Origin: Streptomyces sp. A1277
GTDB lineage: Bacteria > Actinomycetota > Actinomycetes > Streptomycetales > Streptomycetaceae
Direction: 5' to 3'
Assembly (NCBI RefSeq): GCF_004795015.1
Contig: NZ_SSBI01000029.1
Span: forward strand, 1 to 64,000
Length of the DNA stretch: 64,000 nt
Part shown: positions 41,477 through 50,272 of the stretch, piece after piece
Layout: the number at the start of each line of letters is the position of its first letter
Position numbering within the stretch: position 1 is the first letter of the stretch
Program-made: the position numbers and the translations under genes
The notes under the pieces: model-generated
Told to the model about the DNA's origin: nothing
Database searches by the model: none
The model's input: only the letters and a program-made list of their open reading frames with translations

Positions 41477-42730
41477 ATGACCGACAGCCCTGCCCCCCTC
41501 GCCGACCCGCACCTCGTCTTCGACGCCGTGGAAGGCCGCCGGGATCTCGTCATCCTCGGCTCCACCGGGTCCATCGGCACCCAGGCCATCGACCTGGTGC
41601 TGCGCAACCCCGACCGCTTCCGCGTCACCGCGCTGTCCGCGGCCGGCGGCCGGGTCGCCCTCCTCGCCGAGCAGGCCCGCCTGCTGAAGGTGCGCACGGT
41701 GGCCGTCGCCTCGCCCGAGGCCGTACCGGCCCTGCGCGAGGCGCTGCGCCAGGAGTACGGGACGGCCGAGCCGCTGCCCGAGATCCTGGCCGGGCCCGAC
41801 GCGGCCGCCGAACTGGCCGCGAGCGACTGCCACACCGTGCTGAACGGCATCACCGGCTCCATCGGCCTCGCCCCGACCCTGGCCGCGCTGAAGGCGGGGC
41901 GCACCCTGGCACTCGCCAACAAGGAGTCGCTGATCGTCGGCGGCCCCCTCGTCAAGGCGCTGGCCGCGCCCGGCCAGATCATTCCGGTCGACTCGGAGCA
42001 CGCGGCGCTCTTCCAGGCGCTCGCGGCCGGCACGCGCGCCGATGTGCGCCGGCTCGTCGTCACCGCGTCCGGCGGCCCGTTCCGGGGACGGACCAGGAGC
42101 GAACTCGCCGACGTCACCCGGGAGCAGGCCCTCGCGCACCCGACCTGGGCCATGGGCCCGGTCATCACGGTCAACTCGGCGACCCTGGTCAACAAGGGAC
42201 TCGAAGTCATCGAGGCGCACCTCCTCTACGACATCCCCTTCGACCGCATCGAGGTCGTCGTCCACCCCCAGTCCTACGTGCACTCCATGGTCGAGTTCAG
42301 CGACGGCTCCACCCTCGCCCAGTGCACCCCGCCCGACATGGGCGGACCGATCGCCATCGGTCTGGGCTGGCCGCAGCGCGTCCCGGACGCGGCCCCCGTC
42401 TTCGACTGGACGAAGGCGTCCACCTGGGAGTTCTTCCCGCTGGACACCGAGGCTTTCCCGTCCGTGGGACTCGCCCGGCACGTGGGCGGGCTGGGCGGCA
42501 CCGCGCCCGCGGTCTTCAACGCGGCCAACGAGGAGTGCGTCGACGCGTTCCTGTCCGGCAGGCTGCCCTTCAACGGCATCATGGACACGGTCACCGCGGT
42601 GGTGACCGAACACGGGACGCCCGCTTCGGGAACTTCTCTCACCGTCGCGGACGTCCTTGAAGCGGAGACCTGGGCGCGGACCCGGGCCCGGGAACTCTCG
42701 GCCAAGGCCACTGCGGAGGCACGCGCATGA
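41477..42730 (+). CDS. dxr: 1-deoxy-D-xylulose-5-phosphate reductoisomerase
   Basis: Converts DXP to MEP with NADPH, the committed step of the MEP isoprenoid pathway, and the target of fosmidomycin. The 417-residue product has the NADPH motif VILGSTGSIGTQAIDLV near residue 27, LANKESLIVGG, PVDSEHAALFQ (metal and substrate site) and SGGPFRG. It overlaps the next gene by ATGA (42727-42730). ATG 41477 opens MTDSPAPLADP, giving a short N-terminal extension. It forms an operon with the site-2 protease and ispG (also MEP pathway). Confidence 0.97.
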   Translation: MTDSPAPLADPHLVFDAVEGRRDLVILGSTGSIGTQAIDLVLRNPDRFRVTALSAAGGRVALLAEQARLLKVRTVAVASPEAVPALREALRQEYGTAEPLPEILAGPDAAAELAASDCHTVLNGITGSIGLAPTLAALKAGRTLALANKESLIVGGPLVKALAAPGQIIPVDSEHAALFQALAAGTRADVRRLVVTASGGPFRGRTRSELADVTREQALAHPTWAMGPVITVNSATLVNKGLEVIEAHLLYDIPFDRIEVVVHPQSYVHSMVEFSDGSTLAQCTPPDMGGPIAIGLGWPQRVPDAAPVFDWTKASTWEFFPLDTEAFPSVGLARHVGGLGGTAPAVFNAANEECVDAFLSGRLPFNGIMDTVTAVVTEHGTPASGTSLTVADVLEAETWARTRARELSAKATAEARA

Positions 42731-44037
42731 GCATGACGACGATCCTGTTGACGATTGTGGGCATCGCCGTCTTCGTGTTCGGTCTGCTGTTCTCCATCGC
42801 CTGGCACGAGCTCGGCCACCTCTCCACCGCCAAGCTCTTCGGTATCCGCGTCCCGCAGTACATGGTCGGCTTCGGCCCGACCATCTGGTCGCGCAAGAGG
42901 GGCGACACCGAGTACGGCATCAAGGCCATCCCGGCCGGCGGCTACATCCGCATGATCGGGATGTTCCCGCCCGGGGCGGACGGCCGGCTGGAGGCCCGGT
43001 CCACCTCGCCGTGGCGCGGCATGATCGAGGACGCCAGATCCGCCGCCTTCGAGGAGCTCGAACCGGGCGACGAGAAACGCCTCTTCTACACGCGCAAGCC
43101 GTGGAAGCGCATGATCGTCATGTTCGCCGGACCGTTCATGAACCTGGTCCTGGCCGTGGCGATCTTCCTCGGCGTCTCCATGGCCTTCGGCTTCCAGACC
43201 AACACCACCGAGGTCGCCGGCGTCCAGCAGTGCGTCATCCCGCAGAGCGCGGGCCGGGACACCTGCGAGAAGTCCGACGCCGTCTCGCCCGCACAGGCCG
43301 CCGGGCTGAAGAAGGGCGACAAGATCGTCGCCTTCGACGGCGAGCGCATCGACGAGTGGTCCACCCTCTCCGACCGCATCCGCGAGACCATCGGCCCCGC
43401 CACCCTCACGGTCGAGCGCGACGGGCAGGAGAAGACCCTGCACGCGGTGCTCATGAAGAACGCCGTGATGAAGAAGGACTCCCACGGCGAGGCGGTCGCC
43501 GGGAAGTACGTCACAGCCGGCTACCTCGGGTTCGAGGCGAACAGGGAGATCGTCCCGCTCTCCTTCGGCGACTCGGTCGTGCGCATGGGCGACATGATCG
43601 AGAACGGCGTCGACTCGATCGTGGCCCTGCCGTCCAAGATCCCCGCCCTCTGGGACGCGGCCTTCAGCGACGGCGAACGCGCGGCCGACTCCCCGGTCGG
43701 CGTCGTCGGCGCGGCCCGGATCGGCGGCGAGGTGATGACGCTGGACGTCCCGGCCCAGAGCCAGATCGCGATGATGCTGTTCCTGCTGGCCGGCTTCAAC
43801 CTCTCGCTGTTCCTCTTCAACATGCTGCCGCTGCTCCCGCTCGACGGCGGCCACATCGCGGGCGCCCTGTGGGAGGCGCTGCGCCGCAACGGGGCACGGG
43901 TCTTCAAGCGCCCCGACCCCGGCCCGTTCGACGTCGCCAAGCTGATGCCGGTCGCCTACGTGGTCGCCGGGGTCTTCATCTGCTTCACCCTGCTCGTCCT
44001 CGTCGCCGACGTGGTCAACCCGGTCAAGATCACCTGA
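42727..44037 (+). CDS. rseP: Site-2 metalloprotease (RseP/RIP family)
   Basis: Intramembrane zinc protease, 436 residues. It has the metal motif HELGH (His27, Glu28, His31) in the first membrane segment, a PDZ-like domain in the middle (residues about 195-270, QAAGLKKGDKIVAFDGERI), and the second metal motif NMLPLLPLDGGH near residue 370, within four membrane segments. It likely cleaves membrane-bound anti-sigma factors or signal peptides; its target is not evident here. The ATG overlaps the dxr stop. The location between dxr and ispG is conserved in many actinobacteria. Confidence 0.95.
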   Translation: MSMTTILLTIVGIAVFVFGLLFSIAWHELGHLSTAKLFGIRVPQYMVGFGPTIWSRKRGDTEYGIKAIPAGGYIRMIGMFPPGADGRLEARSTSPWRGMIEDARSAAFEELEPGDEKRLFYTRKPWKRMIVMFAGPFMNLVLAVAIFLGVSMAFGFQTNTTEVAGVQQCVIPQSAGRDTCEKSDAVSPAQAAGLKKGDKIVAFDGERIDEWSTLSDRIRETIGPATLTVERDGQEKTLHAVLMKNAVMKKDSHGEAVAGKYVTAGYLGFEANREIVPLSFGDSVVRMGDMIENGVDSIVALPSKIPALWDAAFSDGERAADSPVGVVGAARIGGEVMTLDVPAQSQIAMMLFLLAGFNLSLFLFNMLPLLPLDGGHIAGALWEALRRNGARVFKRPDPGPFDVAKLMPVAYVVAGVFICFTLLVLVADVVNPVKIT

Positions 44038-44221
44038 CCGGGGCGGCCCGCCCGCCCGGCGCACCGCGAGTGACGGCCGGTGCGCACGGCGCGTCCACCC
44101 GCCCGACATTCCGTACGGGCCCGGACGCGGTGTGCTCCCGGCCGCTCTCGGTGACGTAACCTCGAAGGCCGGAGCCCGCCGATACCGGGACCTCGATCCA
44201 CACCTTGGGGATGCTCAGCGC

Positions 44222-45376
44222 ATGACTGCGATTTCTCTCGGAATGCCCGCCGTTCCGACCAAGCTCGCCGAACGGCGGGTCAGCCGCCAGATCCAGGTCG
44301 GCTCGGTGGCGGTCGGCGGGGACGCGCCGGTCTCGGTGCAGTCGATGACGACCACGCGTACGTCGGACATCGGCGCGACGCTTCAGCAGATCGCCGAACT
44401 GACCGCGTCCGGCTGCCAGATCGTGCGCGTGGCCTGCCCGACACAGGACGACGCGGACGCCCTGAAGATCATCGCCGCGAAGTCGCAGATCCCAGTGATC
44501 GCGGACATCCACTTCCAGCCGAAGTACGTGTTCGCCGCGATCGACGCCGGCTGCGCGGCGGTCCGCGTGAACCCCGGCAACATCAAGCAGTTCGACGACA
44601 AGGTCAAGGAGATCGCGCGGGCCGCGAAGGACGCCGGCACGCCGATCCGGATCGGCGTCAACGCCGGTTCGCTGGACGCGCGGCTGCTCAAGAAGTACGG
44701 CAAGGCGACCCCCGAGGCCCTGGTCGAGTCGGCGCTCTGGGAGGCGTCCCTCTTCGAGGAGCACGACTTCCGCGACATCAAGATCTCGGTCAAGCACAAC
44801 GACCCGGTCGTGATGGTCAACGCCTACCGCCAGCTCGCCGCCCAGTGCGACTACCCGCTGCACCTCGGCGTCACCGAGGCAGGCCCCGCCTTCCAGGGCA
44901 CCATCAAGTCGGCCGTCGCCTTCGGCGCACTGCTCAGCGAGGGCATCGGCGACACCATCCGCGTCTCGCTGTCCGCGCCCCCGGCCGAAGAGGTCAAGGT
45001 CGGGCTCCAGATCCTGGAGTCGCTGAACCTCAAGCAGCGCCGCCTGGAGATCGTCTCCTGCCCCTCCTGCGGCCGCGCCCAGGTCGACGTCTACAAGCTC
45101 GCCGACCAGGTCAGCGCCGGTCTTGAGGGCATGGAGGTGCCGCTGCGGGTCGCCGTCATGGGCTGTGTCGTCAACGGCCCCGGCGAGGCCCGCGAGGCCG
45201 ACCTCGGCGTCGCCTCCGGCAACGGCAAGGGCCAGATCTTCGTCAAGGGCGAGGTCATCAAGACCGTGCCCGAGTCGAAGATCGTGGAGACCCTCATCGA
45301 AGAAGCCATGAAGATCGCCGAGCAGATGGAGAAGGACGGCATCGCCTCCGGCGAGCCCGAGGTCTCCATCAGCTGA
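44222..45376 (+). CDS. ispG: 4-hydroxy-3-methylbut-2-en-1-yl diphosphate synthase
   Basis: IspG (GcpE) is the iron-sulfur enzyme of the MEP pathway. The 384-residue product has VQSMTTTRTSDIG, AAVRVNPGNIKQF, the late cysteine motif SCPSCGRAQVDV and AVMGCVVNGPGEA, whose Cys residues hold the 4Fe-4S cluster. ATG 44222 gives MTAISLGMPAVPTKL; the frame continues upstream without a good start. It lies 184 bases after the site-2 protease. The preceding gap may hold its own promoter (GTAACC near 44156-44161 is a possible -10). Confidence 0.96.
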   Translation: MTAISLGMPAVPTKLAERRVSRQIQVGSVAVGGDAPVSVQSMTTTRTSDIGATLQQIAELTASGCQIVRVACPTQDDADALKIIAAKSQIPVIADIHFQPKYVFAAIDAGCAAVRVNPGNIKQFDDKVKEIARAAKDAGTPIRIGVNAGSLDARLLKKYGKATPEALVESALWEASLFEEHDFRDIKISVKHNDPVVMVNAYRQLAAQCDYPLHLGVTEAGPAFQGTIKSAVAFGALLSEGIGDTIRVSLSAPPAEEVKVGLQILESLNLKQRRLEIVSCPSCGRAQVDVYKLADQVSAGLEGMEVPLRVAVMGCVVNGPGEAREADLGVASGNGKGQIFVKGEVIKTVPESKIVETLIEEAMKIAEQMEKDGIASGEPEVSIS

Positions 45377-45395
45377 GCCCATGCACCCCGCGACC

Positions 45396-45429
45396 GCGCC
45401 CCGCCGGAGGAACGACCTCCGCGGGGCGC
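45396..45429 (+). terminator. Terminator after ispG
   Basis: A GC-rich hairpin (8 bp, one bulge, then 6 bp, loop AACGA) starting 20 bases after the ispG stop. Confidence 0.7.
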
Positions 45430-45544
45430 CGTCCGTGAGCGGCGTCACCGCGTGCACGGGAAGCCGTATCCGGGCACGGGCGGCGGCCGCCGTGCTCTGC
45501 GGGTACAGTGCGGAAATCAGCAGACCGCATGGTGAGGCCCCCTC

Positions 45545-46390
45545 GTGTTGACGCAGACCACCACCCGGGTCCTCGAACCCAGCGACCTCGGCGCCGCCCT
45601 CGCGGTGCTCGAGAGCGAACCCGTGACCAACGCCTTCGTGACGTCCCGCGTCCAGATCGCCGGCCTCGACCCCTGGCGCCTCGGCGGCGAGATGTGGGGC
45701 TGGTACGCCGACGGCCACCTGCGCTCCCTGTGCTACTCGGGCGCCAACCTCGTCCCCATCTGCGCCGGCCCCGAAGCCGTGCGCGCCTTCGCCGAGCGCG
45801 CCCGCAGGGCCGGCCGCCGCTGCTCCTCGATCGTCGGCCCGGCCGAGCCCACCGCCCAGCTCTGGCGGCTCCTCGAACCGGGCTGGGGCCCCGCCCGCGA
45901 GGTCCGGGCCAACCAGCCCCTGATGGAGACCGAGAGCCCGTCCGCCGACGTGGAACCCGACCCGCTCGTCCGCCGCGTCCGCAAGGACGAGATGGACGTC
46001 CTCATGCCGGCCTGCGTGGCCATGTTCACCGAGGAGGTCGGCGTCTCCCCGCTGGCCGGCGACGGCGGCCTCCTCTACCAGGCCCGCGTCGCCGAACTCG
46101 TCGCCGCCGGCCGCTCCTTCGCCCGGATCGAGGACGGGAAGGTCGTCTTCAAGGCGGAGATCGGCGCCACCACGCCCCAGGCATGCCAGATCCAGGGCGT
46201 GTGGGTCGCCCCGGAGTACCGCGGCCGCGGCCTCTCCGAGACCGGCATGGCCGCCGTGGTGCGGGACGCGCTGGCCGACGTCGCCCCGATCGTCAGCCTC
46301 TACGTCAACGACTACAACACCCCCGCGCGCAAGGCGTACCGCCGCATCGGCTTCCGGGAGACCGGCGCGTTCATGAGCGTGCTGTTCTGA
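45545..46390 (+). CDS. GNAT-family N-acetyltransferase with DUF4081 domain
   Basis: A 281-residue protein in two halves. The N-terminal DUF4081-type domain covers about residues 1-130 (LEPSDLGAALAVLESEPVTNAFVTSRV), and the GNAT domain about residues 145-280 has the acetyl-CoA loop QIQGVWVAPEYRGRGLSETGMAAVV, YVNDYNTPARKAYRRIGF. The GTG at 45545 follows GAGG. Substrate is unknown. It is followed by another GNAT gene 40 bases on, and may form a pair with it. Confidence 0.88.
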   Translation: MLTQTTTRVLEPSDLGAALAVLESEPVTNAFVTSRVQIAGLDPWRLGGEMWGWYADGHLRSLCYSGANLVPICAGPEAVRAFAERARRAGRRCSSIVGPAEPTAQLWRLLEPGWGPAREVRANQPLMETESPSADVEPDPLVRRVRKDEMDVLMPACVAMFTEEVGVSPLAGDGGLLYQARVAELVAAGRSFARIEDGKVVFKAEIGATTPQACQIQGVWVAPEYRGRGLSETGMAAVVRDALADVAPIVSLYVNDYNTPARKAYRRIGFRETGAFMSVLF

Positions 46391-46430
46391 CCGGCCCCCG
46401 GGCCGGCGGCGAGGACAGTAGGGTCGGTCC

Positions 46431-47000
46431 ATGGCAGCAGCTTCCGGGGGCGGCGGCCCCCGCACCACCGGCATCCGCGTCGGGCCGATCGACCTCGCCG
46501 CACGCGTCGACGAGGCGCTCGCCGTACAGGCCGTCGCCTTCGGCCTCGGCGCCGAGGAGATCGAGGTGCGCCGCCACATCGTGCTCCGGCACCTCGACCA
46601 CCCGCACGCCCGCGCGCTCGGCGCCCTGACCCCCGACGGCCGGCTCGTCGGCTTCGTCTACGGCATGCCCAACGACCGCGGCCACTGGTGGTCCACCGTG
46701 GTCGAGCCCTATCTGCGCGCCACCGGCTCCGCCCACTGGCTGGACGACTCCTTCGTGATCACCGAACTGCACGTCCACCCGGACGTCCAGAACCGGGGCA
46801 TCGGGCGCACCCTCATCACCACCGTCACGGACGCCGTCGCCCAGCCACGCTCGATCCTCTCCGCCATCGACACGGACAGCCCGGCACGCGGCCTGTACCG
46901 CTCGCTCGGCTACCAGGACCTGGCCCGGCAGGTCGTCTTCCCCAGCGCCCCCAAGCCGTACGCGGTCATGGGAGCGCCCCTGCCGCTGCGCCGTACGTGA
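46431..47000 (+). CDS. GNAT-family N-acetyltransferase
   Basis: A 189-residue acetyltransferase with an N-terminal low-complexity stretch (AAASGGGGP) and then the GNAT motif VITELHVHPDVQNRGIGRTLITTVTDAV followed by LSAIDTDSPARGLYRSLGYQDLARQ. Substrate unknown. The start ATG 46431 has no strong ribosome site. It precedes proS by 73 bases; the conserved order in streptomycetes suggests linkage with the tRNA synthetase but not a shared role. Confidence 0.88.
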   Translation: MAAASGGGGPRTTGIRVGPIDLAARVDEALAVQAVAFGLGAEEIEVRRHIVLRHLDHPHARALGALTPDGRLVGFVYGMPNDRGHWWSTVVEPYLRATGSAHWLDDSFVITELHVHPDVQNRGIGRTLITTVTDAVAQPRSILSAIDTDSPARGLYRSLGYQDLARQVVFPSAPKPYAVMGAPLPLRRT

Positions 47001-47073
47001 GGGAATGGATTTCCGCCCGCGCGGGCCGCCCCGCTAACCTCGGGCCCATCACCCTTCCGAGCAGGAGTTCACC

Positions 47074-48777
47074 ATGGCCCAGGTCCAGCGCATGTCCCGA
47101 TTGATGATCAAGACACTGCGCGACGACCCGGCGGACGCCGAGACGCTCAACCACAAGCTCCTCGTCCGAGCCGGCTACGTACGACGCACCGCCGCCGGAA
47201 TCTGGTCCTGGCTGCCGCTCGGCAAGAAGGTCCTGGAGAACATCACCCGCGTCGTCCGCGAGGAGATGGACGCCATCGGCGGCCAGGAGGTCCTGCTCCC
47301 CGCGCTGCTGCCCAAGGAGTCGTACGAGGCGAGCGGCCGGTACGACGAGTACGGCGACCTGCTGTTCCGGCTGCGGGACCGCAAGGGCGCCGACTACCTC
47401 CTCGGCCCCACCCACGAGGAGATCTTCACCCAGGTCGTCAAGGACATGTGCTCGTCCTACAAGGACCTGCCCGTCATCCTGTACCAGATCCAGACGAAGT
47501 ACCGCGACGAGGCCCGCCCCCGGGCCGGTGTGCTGCGCGGCCGCGAGTTCCAGATGAAGGACTCGTACTCCTTCGACACCACCGACGAGGGCCTGGTGGA
47601 GGCGTACCAGCTGCACCGCGCCGCCTACATCCGGATCTTCGAGCGGCTCGGCCTGGACCACCGCATCGTCTCCGCGGTCTCCGGCGCCATGGGCGGCTCC
47701 GCCTCCGAGGAGTTCCTGGCGCCCGCGCCCGCCGGCGAGGACACCTTCGTGGACTGCCCGAACTGCGACTACGCGGCCAACACCGAGGCCGTGACCTTCA
47801 ACGCCACCCCGGGCGACGCCTCGGCCGTGGACGCCGTCGAGGAGCTGGACACCCCCGACACCCCGACCATCGAGACCCTGGCCGCCCACCTCGGCGTGCC
47901 GGCCTCCGCCACCCTGAAGAACCTCCTGGTCAAGGTGGACGGCGAGATCGTCGCCGTGGGCGTCCCCGGTGACCGCGAGGTCGACCTCGGCAAGCTCGGC
48001 GAGCACCTGGCGCCCGCCGTGGTCGAGCTGGTCACCGCCGAGGACTTCGTGGGCCGCCCCGACCTGGTACGCGGCTACGTCGGCCCGCAGGGCCTGGAGA
48101 AGGTCCGCTACGTCGCAGACCCCCGCGTCGCCGCGGGCACCGCCTGGATCACCGGCGCCAACAAGGACGGCAAGCACGCGAAGAACGTCGTCGCGGGCCG
48201 CGACTTCGAGGTGGACGACTACCTCGACGTCGTCGTGGTCGAGGCGGGCGACCCCTGCCCCAAGTGCGGCAGCGGCCTCCAGGTCGACCGCGCCATCGAG
48301 ATCGGCCACATCTTCCAGCTCGGCCGCAAGTACGCCGACATCTTCGCGCTCGACGTGCTCGGCCAGCAGGGCAAGCCCGTCCGCGTCACCATGGGCTCGT
48401 ACGGCATCGGCGTCTCCCGCGCGGTGGCCGCCCTCGCCGAGCAGACCGCCGACGACAAGGGCCTGTGCTGGCCCCGCGAGGTCGCCCCGGCCGACGTGCA
48501 CGTGGTCGCCGCGGGCAAGGCGCTCCAGACGGAACTGGCCCTCGACGTCTCCGAAAAGCTGGGCGCCGCCGGTCTGCGGGTCCTGGTGGACGACCGCGCG
48601 GGCGTCTCGCCCGGCGTCAAGTTCACCGACTCCGAGCTCATCGGCGTCCCGAAGATCCTGGTCGCCGGCCGCCGCTCGGCCGAAGGCGTCCTGGAGCTGA
48701 AGGACCGCCGCACCGGCGAGCGCGAGGAGCTGACCGTGGACGAGGCGGTCGCCCGCCTGACGGAGCAGCAGGACTGA
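47074..48777 (+). CDS. proS: Proline-tRNA ligase
   Basis: Charges tRNA-Pro. The 567-residue protein is the bacterial type with an inserted editing domain (residues about 225-400). It has LPLGKKVLENITRVVREEMD, GGQEVLLPALLPKE, PTHEEIFTQVVKD (motif 2 region), RDEARPRAGVLRGREFQMKD, and the C-terminal anticodon-binding domain with CWPREVAPADVHVVAAG. ATG 47074 lies after GCAGGAG. The long palindrome after its stop separates it from the convergent gene. Confidence 0.96.
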   Translation: MAQVQRMSRLMIKTLRDDPADAETLNHKLLVRAGYVRRTAAGIWSWLPLGKKVLENITRVVREEMDAIGGQEVLLPALLPKESYEASGRYDEYGDLLFRLRDRKGADYLLGPTHEEIFTQVVKDMCSSYKDLPVILYQIQTKYRDEARPRAGVLRGREFQMKDSYSFDTTDEGLVEAYQLHRAAYIRIFERLGLDHRIVSAVSGAMGGSASEEFLAPAPAGEDTFVDCPNCDYAANTEAVTFNATPGDASAVDAVEELDTPDTPTIETLAAHLGVPASATLKNLLVKVDGEIVAVGVPGDREVDLGKLGEHLAPAVVELVTAEDFVGRPDLVRGYVGPQGLEKVRYVADPRVAAGTAWITGANKDGKHAKNVVAGRDFEVDDYLDVVVVEAGDPCPKCGSGLQVDRAIEIGHIFQLGRKYADIFALDVLGQQGKPVRVTMGSYGIGVSRAVAALAEQTADDKGLCWPREVAPADVHVVAAGKALQTELALDVSEKLGAAGLRVLVDDRAGVSPGVKFTDSELIGVPKILVAGRRSAEGVLELKDRRTGEREELTVDEAVARLTEQQD

Positions 48778-48787
48778 CCCGCCTTCT

Positions 48788-48837
48788 TACGCGTAGGGGC
48801 CCCACACGGAACGTTCCGTGTGGGGCCCCTACGCGTA
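48788..48837. terminator. 50-bp perfect nested palindrome, bidirectional terminator between proS and the pseudokinase gene
   Basis: Two 25-base arms (48788-48812 and 48813-48837) are perfect complements with no spacer. The arms contain smaller palindromes TACGCGTA and GGGGCCCC. It lies between convergent stops at 48777 and 48849, so a terminator for both strands is likely. Confidence 0.85.
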
Positions 48838-48848
48838 GCAACGGGTCT

Positions 48849-49772
48849 CTACAGCCAGCCCGCGAACTCCAGCGTCACTTCGCCCTCCTGACGGCGCCCG
48901 GCCGCAAGGGCCCGGGTGCCCGACTCCACGGCCCGGAACAGCGTCCAGCCGTGCAGCCGCCGCTGGTCCACGTCCAGCGAGTCCGCGAGCTTCTTGACCC
49001 GGCGCCGAGCCGTCGTGGCGCCTGCGGGCGAGGCGATCAGGTCCTCGACCCGGTCCCGGACCAGCCGCGCCAGGTCGTAGGCCCGCTCGCCGACCAGCGG
49101 CTCGGGCCCGACCGTCAGCCAGGGCGCCCGCTCACCCGCGAGCACCTTGCTCTGCCGGAAGTTGCCGTGCAGCAGCAGCGTCTCGGGGGAGTGGGCGACC
49201 AGTTCCTCACGGGCCGCCAGCGCCGCCGTGACCAGGGGCTCCAGCGCGGAGTCGGACGCGGCGGCGGCCCGCATCGCGTCCGTACGCCGCCCGGTCCGCT
49301 CGGCGACCGTCTCGAAGGCGTGGCCGGCCGGCGGCTCCACCCACAGCCGCCGCACCGTCCCGGCCGCCTCCAGCAGCGCCTTCGCCTCCGGCAGCGAACG
49401 CAGCGACATCTCCGGGTGCAGCCGTTCCAGGAGCAGCGCACCCTCGACGGGCCCTGCGTCGTCGGCGGGATCGAGCAGCCGGACCGCGCCCCAGCCGTTC
49501 CAGTGCGCCAGCGCGGCCTCTTCGAGGGCGGGCGCGGCGCCGGACGGGGCGAGCTTCAGGGCGGCCGGGGTGCCGTCGGACCCCCGTACCAGCAGGACCA
49601 GGCTGCTGCGCCCGCCGGGGGCGGCGACCCGCTCCACGGCCGGTGCGCGCCCGGTCGCGGCCAGCGCCTGTTCGGTCAGTGCGTCGAGCCCCGCGAGCCA
49701 TTCGCCGGCGGCCGTATCCCCGTACGACTCGCCGAGCGCTCGCACCAGACGCTGCGGCGGTTCAAAACCCAT
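48849..49772 (-). CDS. Aminoglycoside-phosphotransferase-like pseudokinase (streptomycin 6-kinase group)
   Basis: A 307-residue protein that follows the streptomycin 6-kinase/APH(6) pattern. It has SSLVLLVRGSDGTPAALKLAPSG, LLERLHPEMSLRSLP, and LVGERAYDLARLVRDRVEDL. Its catalytic motifs are altered. The usual HGDxxxxN is HGNFRQSKVL: Asp becomes Asn204 and Asn becomes Lys209. The usual IDPKG-type motif is TVGPEP, so the metal-binding Asp is Gly222. Loss of all three active residues suggests a non-catalytic protein. ATG 49772 (MGFEPPQRLV). It lies downstream of the ferritin-like gene on the same strand with a 29-base gap. Confidence 0.85.
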   Translation of the reverse strand: MGFEPPQRLVRALGESYGDTAAGEWLAGLDALTEQALAATGRAPAVERVAAPGGRSSLVLLVRGSDGTPAALKLAPSGAAPALEEAALAHWNGWGAVRLLDPADDAGPVEGALLLERLHPEMSLRSLPEAKALLEAAGTVRRLWVEPPAGHAFETVAERTGRRTDAMRAAAASDSALEPLVTAALAAREELVAHSPETLLLHGNFRQSKVLAGERAPWLTVGPEPLVGERAYDLARLVRDRVEDLIASPAGATTARRRVKKLADSLDVDQRRLHGWTLFRAVESGTRALAAGRRQEGEVTLEFAGWL

Positions 49773-49801
49773 ACGTGCCGTGTTCCCTTTCAGAGCCTTC
49801 T

Positions 49802-50272
49802 TCAGTGCGCCGCGCCGGCCTCGGTCTTCGCGCTGGTCCCGGTCTTCGTACCGGCCCGCTCGGCGAGCCCGGGAAAGGGTACGCCGCTGCCCCGCCAGCG
49901 CACCGCGCGCACCGCGGCCTCGCGCAGCGCGTCCGCCGCGCTGCGCCGCAGTTCCCCCTCGGCGGCCCGGACCAGATCGGAGTAGACGTACGCCACCCGG
50001 TCCTCCAGGAAGGCGGCCAGCCGCACCGCGGCCGCCGCGTCCGGCACCGCGAACGGCAGAGCGTACGCGGCGTCGGATGCCACCGGGTCACCGCCCAGGT
50101 CCCGGACCGTGCGCACCAGGGCGTCCCGGCGGGCGCGGTGGGCGTGGTGCGCTGCGGTGGCCTCGGCCCGGCGGGCCGGGGCGACCCGGCCGCCCGCCAC
50201 CCCGTAGCCGTAGACCGCCGCGTGCTCGGCGGCCAGCGCCGCCTGGGCCGCTTCCAGCGTGCCGTCGCTCAT
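49802..50272 (-). CDS. Ferritin-like DUF4439 domain protein
   Basis: A 156-residue helical protein. Repeats of Glu and His in helices (LAAEHAAVYGYGVAGGRV, AEATAAHHAHRARRDALV, FLEDRVAYVYSDLV) match DUF4439 ferritin-like proteins, which may bind a di-metal centre. A 30-residue Gly/Thr/Lys-rich tail ends it. Its ATG at 50272 overlaps the stop of the upstream lipoprotein gene (ATGA), so they are probably co-translated. Function unknown. Confidence 0.85.
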   Translation of the reverse strand: MSDGTLEAAQAALAAEHAAVYGYGVAGGRVAPARRAEATAAHHAHRARRDALVRTVRDLGGDPVASDAAYALPFAVPDAAAAVRLAAFLEDRVAYVYSDLVRAAEGELRRSAADALREAAVRAVRWRGSGVPFPGLAERAGTKTGTSAKTEAGAAH

